DNA of 64,000 bases, taken from positions 1,612,001-1,676,000 of the forward strand of contig JADJUS010000004.1 of assembly GCA_016716905.1 (NCBI GenBank), written 5' to 3'. Position 1 is the stretch's first letter; each line of letters opens with the position of its first letter. The stretch is from Acidobacteriota bacterium (GTDB lineage: Bacteria; Acidobacteriota; Vicinamibacteria; Vicinamibacterales; SCN-69-37). The translations under genes were made by a program, and so were the position numbers. Shown here in pieces: positions 20,297 through 28,699 of this stretch. The notes below the pieces were generated by a model. It searched no databases and had not been told where the DNA came from. It saw only the letters and a list, made by a program, of their open reading frames with translations.

Positions 20297-21498
20297 GAGT
20301 GTTTGCGGGCGAATCGAATCAGGCGAGTCACGCCTTCGCGAAGTCGTTCGAGCGACGTCGCGTACGAGAGCCGCACGAACCCGGGCGCATCAAAAGCCTC
20401 GCCCGGCGTGGTCACGACATGCTCCTCGTCCAGCAGCGCATCACTGAATTCGAGCGACGTGCGAAGGCCGCCGGGCGACAGGAAATCTCCGACGTCCGGG
20501 AAAACATAAAACGCGCCCTGCGGCACGGCGCAGCGGAATCGCGGCTCTTCGGCCAGCCACTCCAGCACCTGATCGCGGCGTTGCTGATACACGGTCAGCA
20601 TGTCGGTCACGCACTGTTGCGGCCCGTTGAGCGCGGCCACGGCGGCGTACTGGGAAATGGAACTCGCGTTGGAGGTGGTGTGGCTCTGTAACGCGTTCGC
20701 GCCGGACGCAAACGCCTTTGGCCCCACCGCCCATCCCAACCGCCAGCCTGTCATGGCGTAGGCTTTTGACGACGACCCTGCGAGCACGAGCCGGTCGCGC
20801 AGCACCTCACCGAAGAGGGCCGGCAGGTTGTGCGGCACCCCGCCGTAGATGAGGCGTTCGTAACACAGGTCGAGGACCACCCAGATGCCCCGCCTTGCCG
20901 CCTCGGCCGCGATCACACGCGCGTGGCTTTCCGAGAGAAGCGCACCCGTGGGATTGCCTGGGCTGTTGATGACAATGCCGCGCGTGTTCGGCGTCAGCGC
21001 GCCCAGCAGCAACTCAGCCGTCGGCACGAACCCTTGCTCCGCTCGCGTCTGCACGATGACGGGTTTTGCACCAGCCAGTTTGATTTGTTCGGCGATGGTC
21101 GGCCATCCAGGTGCGTGTGTGATCACGTCATCACCGGGCCCGAACAGTCCGATGGCGGCATGAAACAACGCCTGTTTGCCGCCGGCGGTAATCACGATCT
21201 CATCGGGCGCGTACTCCACCCCATAGTCCGTGCGGTAACGCCCGGCGACGGCCTGCCGCAGTTCCAGCGTGCCCATGTTCGCCGTGTACTTGGTGCGCTG
21301 GGCGTCGATCGCCGCATGCCCGGCTTCGCAGATGTGCGCCGGCGTCGGAAAGTCGGGCTCGCCCGCGCCCAGGTCCACCACATCCACACCCTCGCGGCGC
21401 AGCTTCTCGGCCGCGATCGTCCCCTTCATGGTGGGTGACATGGCCACGTGCTGCATTCGGGCGGCCAGCTGGGCCGCGCTCGGGGCGGGGGTCATCAT
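20293..21498 (-). CDS. PLP-dependent aminotransferase, aspartate aminotransferase family (class I/II)
   Basis: 401 residues; the start MMTPAPSAAQLAARMQHV is taken because it overlaps the coaD stop (ATGATGA), and because the frame upstream of it is a by-product of coaD. Fold type I landmarks: VVDLGAGEPDFPTPAHI near the N-terminus, NSPGNPTGALLS, the VLDLCYERL loop with the Asp that contacts the PLP ring nitrogen, and SSSKAYAMTGWRLGW with the Schiff-base Lys and the substrate-carboxylate Arg region. It probably converts aspartate or aromatic amino acids to 2-oxo acids; exact specificity cannot be read from sequence. Confidence 0.92.
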   Translation of the reverse strand: MMTPAPSAAQLAARMQHVAMSPTMKGTIAAEKLRREGVDVVDLGAGEPDFPTPAHICEAGHAAIDAQRTKYTANMGTLELRQAVAGRYRTDYGVEYAPDEIVITAGGKQALFHAAIGLFGPGDDVITHAPGWPTIAEQIKLAGAKPVIVQTRAEQGFVPTAELLLGALTPNTRGIVINSPGNPTGALLSESHARVIAAEAARRGIWVVLDLCYERLIYGGVPHNLPALFGEVLRDRLVLAGSSSKAYAMTGWRLGWAVGPKAFASGANALQSHTTSNASSISQYAAVAALNGPQQCVTDMLTVYQQRRDQVLEWLAEEPRFRCAVPQGAFYVFPDVGDFLSPGGLRTSLEFSDALLDEEHVVTTPGEAFDAPGFVRLSYATSLERLREGVTRLIRFARKHS

Positions 21499-22007
21499 GA
21501 TTCGCTCTTCCCGGCCCTGAGTCGGGCCACCAACCGCTGGGCGATGGCATCGGGCAACAGGCCCTCCACCGATCCGCCAAGTCCTGCCACTTCCTTCACC
21601 AGACGGGAACTGATGTGCGCCAGGCGATCGGCCCCGATCACGCACACCGTCTCGATCTCCGGCGCGAGGTGCGCATTCATCAGCGCCATGGGGCGCTCGT
21701 AGTCGAAGTCCACGCCGCTGCGCAGCCCCCGCACCACGGCACAGGCGCCCTGGCGCGCCGCGTAGTGCACCAGCAAGCCCTCGAACGCATCCCCCGTCAC
21801 CTGGCCTGGCTCGCCGAGCCCGGCGCACGCCTCGTTGATCATCGCGACGCGTTCATCCACCGTGAAGACCGCGCGTTTTTCCTGATTGACCAGCACCGCC
21901 ACAATCACACGGTCGAACAACCGCGTCGTCCGCCGGATCACGTCCAGATGCCCGTTGGTCAACGGATCGAACGACCCAGGAAAAATGGCAATGCGGGATG
22001 ACGGCAT
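21495..22007 (-). CDS. coaD: Phosphopantetheine adenylyltransferase
   Basis: 170 residues. Nucleotidyltransferase signature near the start: FPGSFDPLTNGHLDVI with the TxGH-type motif, and the second HIGH-superfamily-like element ISSRLVKEVA near the C-terminus. It catalyses the penultimate step of coenzyme A synthesis, adenylation of 4'-phosphopantetheine. Follows rsmD by 6 bp in the same direction; the rsmD-coaD pairing is widely conserved. Confidence 0.97.
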   Translation of the reverse strand: MPSSRIAIFPGSFDPLTNGHLDVIRRTTRLFDRVIVAVLVNQEKRAVFTVDERVAMINEACAGLGEPGQVTGDAFEGLLVHYAARQGACAVVRGLRSGVDFDYERPMALMNAHLAPEIETVCVIGADRLAHISSRLVKEVAGLGGSVEGLLPDAIAQRLVARLRAGKSES

Positions 22008-22013
22008 ACTTCC

Positions 22014-22538
22014 CTATCTGTAGAACGACAACGCGCTGTCGCCAGAAACGAGCACGCGCGTCCGAGTCAACCCGGCTTCGCTCGCCGGCGTGTCACGAGA
22101 CCGCCGATGCTCAATCACCACCGCGCCGTCCGGGGCCAGGTGCGTCGCGGCAACACGCAGCGTCGCCTCCAAGCCGTCATCATCATACGGGGGGTCCAGA
22201 AAGACAAGGTCACAGTTGGCCCCGCCACTCGATCGCAGGAAGTCGCCGCGGATGACCTGACACTGCACCTGGACGCCGCAGTGCGCGATGTTTGCCTCGA
22301 CGATGGGCCAGGCGCGGCGATCTTTTTCGTAGAACGTCACGTGCGTTGCACCGCGGCTGATGGCCTCGAGGCCAACGGCGCCGGTGCCGGCAAACGCATC
22401 CAGCACGCGCGCACCCTGGACGCTGGGGCCAAGCACATTGAACAACGTCTCCCTCAGCCGGTCCGACGTCGGCCGCACATCGTCTGTGGCGGGCCCCTGC
22501 AGGCGGCGTCCCTTGAGTGAGCCGGCGACGATCCGCAT
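22014..22538 (-). CDS. rsmD: 16S rRNA (guanine(966)-N(2))-methyltransferase RsmD
   Basis: 174 residues. Begins MRIVAGSLKGRRL, a near-invariant RsmD start. The SAM-binding motif is VLDAFAGTGAVGLEAISRGA and the catalytic motif IV is VFLDPPYDDDGLE. It methylates the 30S subunit during assembly. Lies 2 bp after recG and 6 bp before coaD, all in one minus-strand run. Confidence 0.96.
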   Translation of the reverse strand: MRIVAGSLKGRRLQGPATDDVRPTSDRLRETLFNVLGPSVQGARVLDAFAGTGAVGLEAISRGATHVTFYEKDRRAWPIVEANIAHCGVQVQCQVIRGDFLRSSGGANCDLVFLDPPYDDDGLEATLRVAATHLAPDGAVVIEHRRSRDTPASEAGLTRTRVLVSGDSALSFYR

Positions 22539-22540
22539 GG

Positions 22541-24643
22541 CTATCCGACCGCCACAAGGCCGAAGCGCTGTGCCCAGTTGGCCGTGAGGTAGTCCACCAG
22601 AGGCTTCGCCTCAGTGGTGTCGTCCAGCCAGGCCACGGCCTCACGCCGCGCTTCTTCCATGAGCACGTGATCACGAACGAGGTCACCCACGCGCAGGGTC
22701 GGCAGGCCGGACTGGCGCGTACCGAAGAAATCGCCGGGGCCGCGAATTTCAAGATCGCGCTCAGCAATGACAAAGCCGTCGGTGGTTTCCACCAGCGCAT
22801 CGATGCGCGCGTGGCCCTGATCGGTCAGCGGCGCCTGATAGACCAACACACACGTGGACGCATGCGCGCCGCGACCGACGCGCCCACGCAACTGATGCAG
22901 TTGCGAGAGGCCAAACCGCTCGGCATGTTCCACGACCATGATCGTGGCGTTGGCCACGTCCACGCCCACTTCAACCACGGTCGTGGCCGCCAGCACGTGG
23001 ACGTCGCCGCGGGCGAACGCGCCCATCACCTGGTCCTTCTCGTCAGACTTCATCTTGCCGTGGAGCAAGGCCACACGGTATTCCGGGAACACGTCGTTCT
23101 GCAGCGTCTGCGCCATTTCGGTGGCCGCGCGCAGGTCCACCTTCTCAGACTCCTCCACCAGTGGATAAATCACATAGGCCTGCCGGCCCTGTTCGAGTTC
23201 ATTGCGCACCATCCGGTAGATATCGTCGCGCCGCGATTCGGGCTTGGCGACCGTGCGAATCGGCTGGCGGCCTGGCGGCAACTCACGAATCACGGACGTA
23301 TCCAGATCGCCGAACGCCGTGAGCGCGAGCGTCCGCGGAATGGGCGTGGCCGTCATCACGAGCACGTCGGGGTGCTGGCCCTTGCCGCGCAACGTGGCGC
23401 GCTGCACCACGCCGAACCGGTGCTGCTCGTCGATCACCACCAGCCCGAGGTCGCGAAATTCCACGGCCCCTTCCACGAGCGCGTGGGTGCCCACCACCAT
23501 GTGTGTGGTGCCGCTCGTGATCTCTGCCAATGCCGCGCGTTTTTTCGCGGCGGTCAGGCTGCCGGTGAGCGACGCCACACGAAACCGCGAGGGCTCAAGC
23601 AACCGGCGAATGGTCATGTAGTGCTGGTCCGCCAGGATCTCTGTGGGCGCCATGAACGCCACCTGGAATCCGTTTTCCATCGCCACAAGCGCCGCCAGCA
23701 GGGCCACGATGGTCTTGCCGGCTCCGACGTCACCTTGCAACAGCCGATGCATCGGTGCGGCCCGTTGCATGTCGGTGACAATCTCGCGCAACGCCACTTT
23801 CTGGCCGTCGGTGAGTTTGAACGGCAGCACTTTGCGTGCCGCCGCGCGAATCCGATCGTCCACCACCACGGGCCGCGCCTTGAGGTACTGCGCCTGCTGC
23901 CGTTTGCGCAGCACCATGCCGGCCTGGAACAGAAAGAACTCCTCAAAGATGAGCCGGCGCTGCGCTTCGGTGCGAAAGGCGTTGAGCGCGTCTACCGGCA
24001 CGCCGGCTGGAGGAAAGTGCGTCTGTAGAATCGCGTCGCGACGCGTGGGCAGTGATAACGCCTGGCGCACGCTCGCAGGCACCGGGTCACCCAGGTCCTG
24101 GGGCAACGCGGCCATCAACTGGTGCATGAGCGACCGCTGCATGCGGGTGGTCATCGAGCCGACCTTCTCGTAGATCGGCACGATGCGCCCGGTGTGCACC
24201 TGGGCATCCTCGGGATCGTCGGCGTCGCCCCGGACGATCTCGTACTCGGGATTGCTGAACTGCAGCCCGCTGCCCCGGTACTCGAGCGGACCAAACAGCA
24301 CCACCTGCTGTTGCGGATGGAACACGTCTTTCAGGAACGACTGATTCGGAAACACCGCCCGCACGGCGCCACTCGCATCGCGGACCACCACTTCGAAGAG
24401 GCGAAACCCCGGACGACGGGTGGGACGGATGCCCGATGACAAAACTTCGCCGACGACCGTTGCGGTCATGCCCGGACGCAAGCCGGCGATGGGCATCAGC
24501 CGCGCGCGATCTTCATAACGGAGCGGGAATCTCAGGAGCAGATCTTCGACCGTGATGAGGCCGGCGCGCTGGAGGTCGGCGGCACGTCGCGGGCCCACGC
24601 CTTTGACGAACTGCAGGGGTTGCGACAAGACGTCGGCAGACAT
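22541..24643 (-). CDS. recG: ATP-dependent DNA helicase RecG
   Basis: 700 residues from ATG 24643 (MSADVLSQPLQFVKGVGPRRA); a GTG three codons upstream is possible. N-terminal wedge/OB domain, then superfamily 2 helicase motifs: Walker A GDVGAGKT, DEQHRFGV (DExH-type), MTATPIPRTLALTAFGDLD, and QLRGRVGRG. RecG reverses stalled replication forks and processes branched DNA and R-loops. Upstream it is preceded by a small exported protein gene (26 bp gap). Confidence 0.97.
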   Translation of the reverse strand: MSADVLSQPLQFVKGVGPRRAADLQRAGLITVEDLLLRFPLRYEDRARLMPIAGLRPGMTATVVGEVLSSGIRPTRRPGFRLFEVVVRDASGAVRAVFPNQSFLKDVFHPQQQVVLFGPLEYRGSGLQFSNPEYEIVRGDADDPEDAQVHTGRIVPIYEKVGSMTTRMQRSLMHQLMAALPQDLGDPVPASVRQALSLPTRRDAILQTHFPPAGVPVDALNAFRTEAQRRLIFEEFFLFQAGMVLRKRQQAQYLKARPVVVDDRIRAAARKVLPFKLTDGQKVALREIVTDMQRAAPMHRLLQGDVGAGKTIVALLAALVAMENGFQVAFMAPTEILADQHYMTIRRLLEPSRFRVASLTGSLTAAKKRAALAEITSGTTHMVVGTHALVEGAVEFRDLGLVVIDEQHRFGVVQRATLRGKGQHPDVLVMTATPIPRTLALTAFGDLDTSVIRELPPGRQPIRTVAKPESRRDDIYRMVRNELEQGRQAYVIYPLVEESEKVDLRAATEMAQTLQNDVFPEYRVALLHGKMKSDEKDQVMGAFARGDVHVLAATTVVEVGVDVANATIMVVEHAERFGLSQLHQLRGRVGRGAHASTCVLVYQAPLTDQGHARIDALVETTDGFVIAERDLEIRGPGDFFGTRQSGLPTLRVGDLVRDHVLMEEARREAVAWLDDTTEAKPLVDYLTANWAQRFGLVAVG

Positions 24644-24669
24644 GCGCGGCACGAACGGCGCGCGGCGCG

Positions 24670-25281
24670 CTACTGGATCACCGTGGCCATTCCACGGCGG
24701 AGTTCCACCTCGCGGATGCCCGCCGGCAATTCGAATGGCGTGTCCAGGAGGATGCCCTTTGGCGTCTCAGGCGTTTTTGTGTAAAACGCCAGAAGCTCCT
24801 GAAGCACCGACTTCGGTACGGGTGTTCCACCGACTCTGGCGGACTCGTAGGTGTACACGCCCTGGCCGTTGGCCCCACGGAACACGCCGATCAAATGCAC
24901 TTCAAGAATGCCGGTCACGTAGGCGAGCGGATCGAGCCAGCCGCGCTTCTCGGACGTGCGCACGATGTCCAGATTCACCAACGCACGGCTTTGTACGCGG
25001 CCATTGTCGAGAAACTGGATGGTGGGTTGCGTGAGGCCGGTGGGCAGGTCCGGCTGCACGCGCATGAAGGCGTTCAGCTCCTCTTCGGTGAATGTGGTCT
25101 TGAGGGCTGGCTTCGCGGCTGTGGCCTCGGCGCGCGTCATGATGGCCTGCATCTTCTTGCTGGCGCGTTCCGCCGCGGCCCGCGACGCATCTTGAGTCAC
25201 CGCCGAGGCAAGGCCCTCGGCAAGAAACGACGGCACCGCCAACGCGCACAGTGCGACGAGCATCACCAATCGTGAAGGCAT
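24670..25281 (-). CDS. Exported protein of unknown function (possibly lipid-binding, LmeA/DUF2993-like)
   Basis: 203 residues from ATG 25281, chosen because it begins a clean signal peptide (MPSRLVMLVALCALAVPSFLA). The mature part has an Ala/Lys-rich helix, then 'FTEEELNAFMRVQ', then a beta-rich stretch (TIQFLDNGRVQSRALVNLDI) and a C-terminal helix-strand (SVLQELLAFYT). This layout is reminiscent of periplasmic lipid-binding folds such as LmeA/DUF2993, but I cannot confirm the family. Gap to recG 26 bp, same strand. Confidence 0.6.
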   Translation of the reverse strand: MPSRLVMLVALCALAVPSFLAEGLASAVTQDASRAAAERASKKMQAIMTRAEATAAKPALKTTFTEEELNAFMRVQPDLPTGLTQPTIQFLDNGRVQSRALVNLDIVRTSEKRGWLDPLAYVTGILEVHLIGVFRGANGQGVYTYESARVGGTPVPKSVLQELLAFYTKTPETPKGILLDTPFELPAGIREVELRRGMATVIQ

Positions 25282-25309
25282 GCCCTGATTGTAGCGCGTC
25301 CTCGCCCGC

Positions 25310-25879
25310 TTAGCCCGGCCCTTGCCGGCCGGCCCGTGCTCGCGTGAGGAAGTCGATTTTCTGGCGCTCCATATCTTCTTCGAAGAAGCGGAAGCCCGCA
25401 CGTTGCCGGACGGTCAGCGCCTCATCGATCGCCTGGCGCGCTGTTCTGAGGGCCCCCTCGAACTTGAGATCGAGGTCGTCAATCGCGCGAAGTCTCCCAG
25501 CCAGGTCCGCCTCGCCCGCCTGATCGCGCCAGAGGCGGCGCAGGTCGTTGAGCATGCGCATGCGCTGCTGGTTGTGCCGCCGGCGCAGGTCCTGCAGGGT
25601 GTTCATGCGCATGAAAAAGCGCTGGTACTGCTCGTCGTTCAACTGGAGCACCCGCTGCGCCTGTACCAGGGCGTACGCATCAAACATCGACTGCATGTCC
25701 TGCAGGGTCATATTGGGTCCGGGCGCGGGCAGCCCCTGCCCGCGTCCACGCTGGCCCTGCGCGTTCGGCCGGTTCACCTGCTGCCCGGGCGGCGGCGGTT
25801 CCTGGGCCGCGGCCGGCCACGCGGCCAGTGCGACGAGGCCCACAACACTCGCGAGAACGACTCTGCGGACAATTGCCAC
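25310..25879 (-). CDS. Spy/CpxP-like periplasmic protein in an ECF sigma operon
   Basis: 189 residues from GTG 25879, 5 bp after the anti-sigma stop. Signal peptide VAIVRRVVLASVVGLVALAA...AAAQ, then a Pro/Gln/Gly-rich linker, then an all-helical charged domain with LQLNDEQYQRFFMRMN and DLRRRHNQQRMRMLNDLRR, resembling the LTxxQ helices of Spy/CpxP/ZraP periplasmic stress proteins. Those proteins bind misfolded proteins or metals and often feed back on the envelope-stress regulator. Its place as third gene after sigma and anti-sigma suggests a sensor or effector of that circuit. Weak primary similarity; the assignment rests on helical pattern and context. Confidence 0.62.
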   Translation of the reverse strand: MAIVRRVVLASVVGLVALAAWPAAAQEPPPPGQQVNRPNAQGQRGRGQGLPAPGPNMTLQDMQSMFDAYALVQAQRVLQLNDEQYQRFFMRMNTLQDLRRRHNQQRMRMLNDLRRLWRDQAGEADLAGRLRAIDDLDLKFEGALRTARQAIDEALTVRQRAGFRFFEEDMERQKIDFLTRARAGRQGPG

Positions 25880-25884
25880 GACGA

Positions 25885-26460
25885 CTACTCCATTCCCTCG
25901 GCCATCCCGGCCGCCAACAGTTTCGCAAATGCGGCCCGCTCGTCGGAGGTCAGCACCTCGAACGCCGCGTCCACCGCCAGGGGTGACGGCGCCAACACCT
26001 CGCGCACATCGTCCTGTTCGAACGTATCCATCATGCCCGAGACAAACGCCCATTCAGCCGTCTCGAGCGCCATCGCGTCATCGGCCACCGCAACCTGCGC
26101 GTCCTCAACCGGTGCCACCCGGTCAGCTGGATACAGCGTCAGAGCCACAGCCGCCACAACGACGGTGGCCACGGCGGCCATCGCCCCACGCACGGACACG
26201 ATCATCGCCCACCATGGGGCGGGCGCCGGGTGCACCATCTCGGCCTGCACCGCCGTCTGCACTCTTGCCTGGAAGTGGTCCCAGAACAGGGGCGACGGCT
26301 CAGGTACATCCTCCACGTCACTCACCGTGGCCATCATGGCGCGCAGTTCGGCCACGCCGGTCTGGCAGGAGCGGCACGCGTCCAGATGGGATTGCCGGCT
26401 CTGCGGCAACACGTCGTCGAGCGCATTGACTGATTCCTGAGGGGACAAATGACTAGTCAT
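25885..26460 (-). CDS. Membrane anti-sigma factor with HxxxCxxC zinc-binding motif
   Basis: 191 residues. The cytoplasmic N-terminus carries HLDACRSCQ, the H-x3-C-x2-C of zinc-associated anti-sigma factors. A single membrane segment lies around residues 92-110 (RGAMAAVATVVVAAVALTL). The periplasmic part is acidic and ends with a helical 'VLTSDERAAFAKLLAAGM', which itself resembles a short Spy-like helix. The start overlaps the sigma gene stop (ATGA), so the two are translated in near-equal amounts, as expected for an inhibitor. Confidence 0.82.
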   Translation of the reverse strand: MTSHLSPQESVNALDDVLPQSRQSHLDACRSCQTGVAELRAMMATVSDVEDVPEPSPLFWDHFQARVQTAVQAEMVHPAPAPWWAMIVSVRGAMAAVATVVVAAVALTLYPADRVAPVEDAQVAVADDAMALETAEWAFVSGMMDTFEQDDVREVLAPSPLAVDAAFEVLTSDERAAFAKLLAAGMAEGME

Positions 26461-27032
26461 GATTGCAGCAGCCGTTTCAAATTACTGAGTGCGTGAAAGA
26501 AGTTTGCCTTGGTGGCGCCGACTGTGCCGCCGAGGATTCCCGCAATCTCTTCATGCGACAGTTCCTGGTACACCCTCAAGAGCAGCGTGGCGCGTTGCCG
26601 GGGCGGTAGTTGCGCGATGGCGCGCCTGACCTCGGTGGCCTTCTCGCTCCGAGCCACGGCGCGGAACGGATCGTCTGAACGCGGGTCCACGTGCCGCGCC
26701 TCAAGAAGCGGCTCGGTGTCGGGGCGCCTGGCCGCGATCTTGTTCAGGCAGCAGTTCACACCGACCCGATAGAGCCATGTGCTCAGCGCGGAGTCGCCCT
26801 TGAAATTTTTCAGGCCCTTGAACGCGCGCACGAACACGTCCTGGGCCAGGTCTGACGCATCCTCGTGATTACGGACGAAGCGGTAGCAGACCTGATACAC
26901 CGCTCGCTGGTGGCGGGTCACGATGACCTGGAACGCGTCCTGACTGCCCGCGAGAAACGCGGCCACCAGGACCCGGTCTTCGGCGGCCGCCAGATCCAGC
27001 GTGGTCGCAGGCGCGGTCACGTCCTGCGCCAT
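26457..27032 (-). CDS. ECF RNA polymerase sigma factor (RpoE-like)
   Basis: 191 residues from ATG 27032, selected because GGGAG lies 9 nt upstream; further in-frame starts at 27068 and 27098 exist, the latter overlapping the kinase gene. Region 2: TRHQRAVYQVCYRFVRNHEDASDLAQDVFVRAFKGLKNF, with the -10 recognition helix; region 4: QLPPRQRATLLLRVYQELSHEEIAGIL and a helix-turn-helix ending ALSNLKRLL. No region 1 or 3, so it is group 4 (ECF). Forms an operon with the anti-sigma factor and a Spy-like protein. Confidence 0.92.
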   Translation of the reverse strand: MAQDVTAPATTLDLAAAEDRVLVAAFLAGSQDAFQVIVTRHQRAVYQVCYRFVRNHEDASDLAQDVFVRAFKGLKNFKGDSALSTWLYRVGVNCCLNKIAARRPDTEPLLEARHVDPRSDDPFRAVARSEKATEVRRAIAQLPPRQRATLLLRVYQELSHEEIAGILGGTVGATKANFFHALSNLKRLLQS

Positions 27033-27072
27033 GGCCTCGGTCTCCCTGCCTGTGCTCCAGGCCGGCATCTGT

Positions 27073-28080
27073 TCAGCCACCGCTGTATGAGCTCCCATGC
27101 CCGTTAGACCGGCGCACACCCGTTTGGGTTACCAGGGCCAACACTTCGGCTCTGGTGGGCAGGCCGGCCTGGGCTCCCACGGCGCGGCAATTAAGGGCCG
27201 CCGTGGCATTGGCGAAGGTGAGCAGGTCCCCGAGCGTCGCCCCGGCAGAGGCCCCGATCCAGGCGGCGATGAAGCCGCCACGGAACGCATCCCCGGCCCC
27301 GGTCGAGTCGGCCACGGGCACGACGAAGCCGGCCGATTCGACCAGTTCCCCGCCGGCCCACGCCATCGCCCCATCAGCGCCCAGGGTCACCACGATCGCC
27401 TTCGTGTGGAATCGCTCTTTCATCGACTGCATGGCCGCGGTGACGCTCACCTCGCCGGAGTACTTCAAGGCGAAGCCGGCGGGAATCACCAGCACATCCA
27501 CGAGGCTCAGCAGCCGCTCAAGGCCTGGCGTTGCCGCGTCGACGTCTGCCAGCACCGGGACGCCCGCCGACCGCGCGTGCCCGGCCATCAGCACCGCGCC
27601 CTCGATGTCGGTGGCATCCACCATGAGCACGCGCGTTTGGGCGACGAGTTCCGGAGCCGGGCGCGATGACGGCCAATCGAGCGCCTTGGCCCTGCGCCAC
27701 AAGACCGTGCGCGTGCCGGCGGCACGATCGACCATCACGAGGGCCGAGCGATTGGCCACCGCCGCGCGCACACAGCCGCTCGTGTCGATTCCCTCGTCCC
27801 CGAGAGCCCGTTCAATTCGTCGCGCGTTTTCATCGTCGCCGAATACACCCAGGTAACCGGTCACGCACCCCAGACGGGCGCACGCGACCATGGCCGAGGC
27901 CACCTGGCCGCCGGGCAACGCTGAGGTGTCGATGAGTTCAACTTTGTCGTCGGGCGCCGGCCAATGCGGGAGGGTCGCCAGGACATCGACGGAGTTTTCC
28001 CCGAAACCCACGACGTCGATCGGCCCCGGTCCGAGGGGCGGCAGTGTGAGAATCCGTTGACTTTCGCCTTTCTTTTGCAT
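27073..28080 (-). CDS. PfkB family sugar/nucleoside kinase
   Basis: 335 residues from ATG 28080; the frame is open far upstream but there it overlaps lexA antisense and is not coding. Ribokinase-like fold: N-terminal IDVVGFGENSVDVLATLP, the GGQVASAMVACARLG glycine motif, and C-terminal DSTGAGDAFRGGFIAAW, where the Asp of GAGD is the catalytic base. It phosphorylates a sugar or nucleoside at a primary hydroxyl; substrate cannot be assigned. Its start is 12 bp from that of lexA on the other strand, and the lexA promoter lies within its first codons, so expression of the two is probably linked. Confidence 0.88.
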   Translation of the reverse strand: MQKKGESQRILTLPPLGPGPIDVVGFGENSVDVLATLPHWPAPDDKVELIDTSALPGGQVASAMVACARLGCVTGYLGVFGDDENARRIERALGDEGIDTSGCVRAAVANRSALVMVDRAAGTRTVLWRRAKALDWPSSRPAPELVAQTRVLMVDATDIEGAVLMAGHARSAGVPVLADVDAATPGLERLLSLVDVLVIPAGFALKYSGEVSVTAAMQSMKERFHTKAIVVTLGADGAMAWAGGELVESAGFVVPVADSTGAGDAFRGGFIAAWIGASAGATLGDLLTFANATAALNCRAVGAQAGLPTRAEVLALVTQTGVRRSNGHGSSYSGG

Positions 28081-28085
28081 ACAGT
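28057..28085 (+). promoter_or_regulatory. Predicted sigma-70 promoter of lexA
   Basis: TTGACT (28057-28062, 5 of 6 to consensus), exactly 17 bp spacer, TACAGT (28080-28085, 4 of 6). Transcription would begin about 7 nt later, at or within a base or two of the GTG at 28093, giving a leaderless or nearly leaderless lexA mRNA. I could not identify a trustworthy LexA box here. Confidence 0.6.
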
Positions 28086-28092
28086 CGGCCCC

Positions 28093-28698
28093 GTGCAGCC
28101 TCTCACCAAACGCCAACGCGAGATTCTCGACTACCTTCAGGAATTCATCCAGCAGCACGGTTATGCACCGAGTCTGGAGGAAGTCGGCCGCAGGTTCGGC
28201 CTCTCTTCGCTCGCGACGGTGCACAAGCATCTCACCAACCTCGAGGAAAAGGGATGCATTCGGCGCCTCTGGAACCGCAGCCGGTCGGTGGAGTTGCTCA
28301 CCGCCCGCACGGGTCAGCGCGCCGTAGAGCTGCCCATGCTCGGTTACGTTGCGGCCGGTCTTCCTATCGAAGCCGTCACCGGCAACGAGACGATTGCCGT
28401 GCCCGAAGACCTGGTCGGACGTCGCGACACGTATGTGCTGAAGGTCAAGGGCGACTCGATGATCGATGAGCAGATTCGCGACGGCGACTACGTCATCGTC
28501 GAAGACCGCAAGACTGCCGAAAACGGCGAGATGGTCATCGCGCTGCTCGGCGGAGCCGACGTCACCCTGAAGAAGTTTTACCGCGAGAACGGCCGCGTGC
28601 GTCTGCAGCCAGCCAACCCGGCGATGCAGCCGATGATTGTGGATGCGGCACTGGTTCAATTGCAGGGCGTGGTCGTCGGAGTCATGAGAAAGTACTGA
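28093..28698 (+). CDS. lexA: LexA repressor
   Basis: 201 residues from GTG 28093. Winged-helix N-terminus: PLTKRQREILDYLQEF, YAPSLEEVGRRFGLSSLATV, HLTNLEEKGCIRR. Cleavage site Ala88-Gly89 in LGYVAAGLP. S24 catalytic dyad Ser122 (KGDSM) and Lys160 (DVTLKKF). All residues needed for RecA-stimulated self-cleavage are present, so it should control an SOS regulon. Downstream genes DUF3467, nth and a zincin follow closely on the same strand. Confidence 0.97.
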   Translation: MQPLTKRQREILDYLQEFIQQHGYAPSLEEVGRRFGLSSLATVHKHLTNLEEKGCIRRLWNRSRSVELLTARTGQRAVELPMLGYVAAGLPIEAVTGNETIAVPEDLVGRRDTYVLKVKGDSMIDEQIRDGDYVIVEDRKTAENGEMVIALLGGADVTLKKFYRENGRVRLQPANPAMQPMIVDAALVQLQGVVVGVMRKY

Positions 28699-28699
28699 C

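Noticed and set aside
28050..28095. Possible LexA operator
   Set aside because: Checked for CTG-N10-CAG, GAAC-N4-GTTC and GTTC-N7-GTTC patterns by eye; none convincing, only a loose CTTTC direct repeat.
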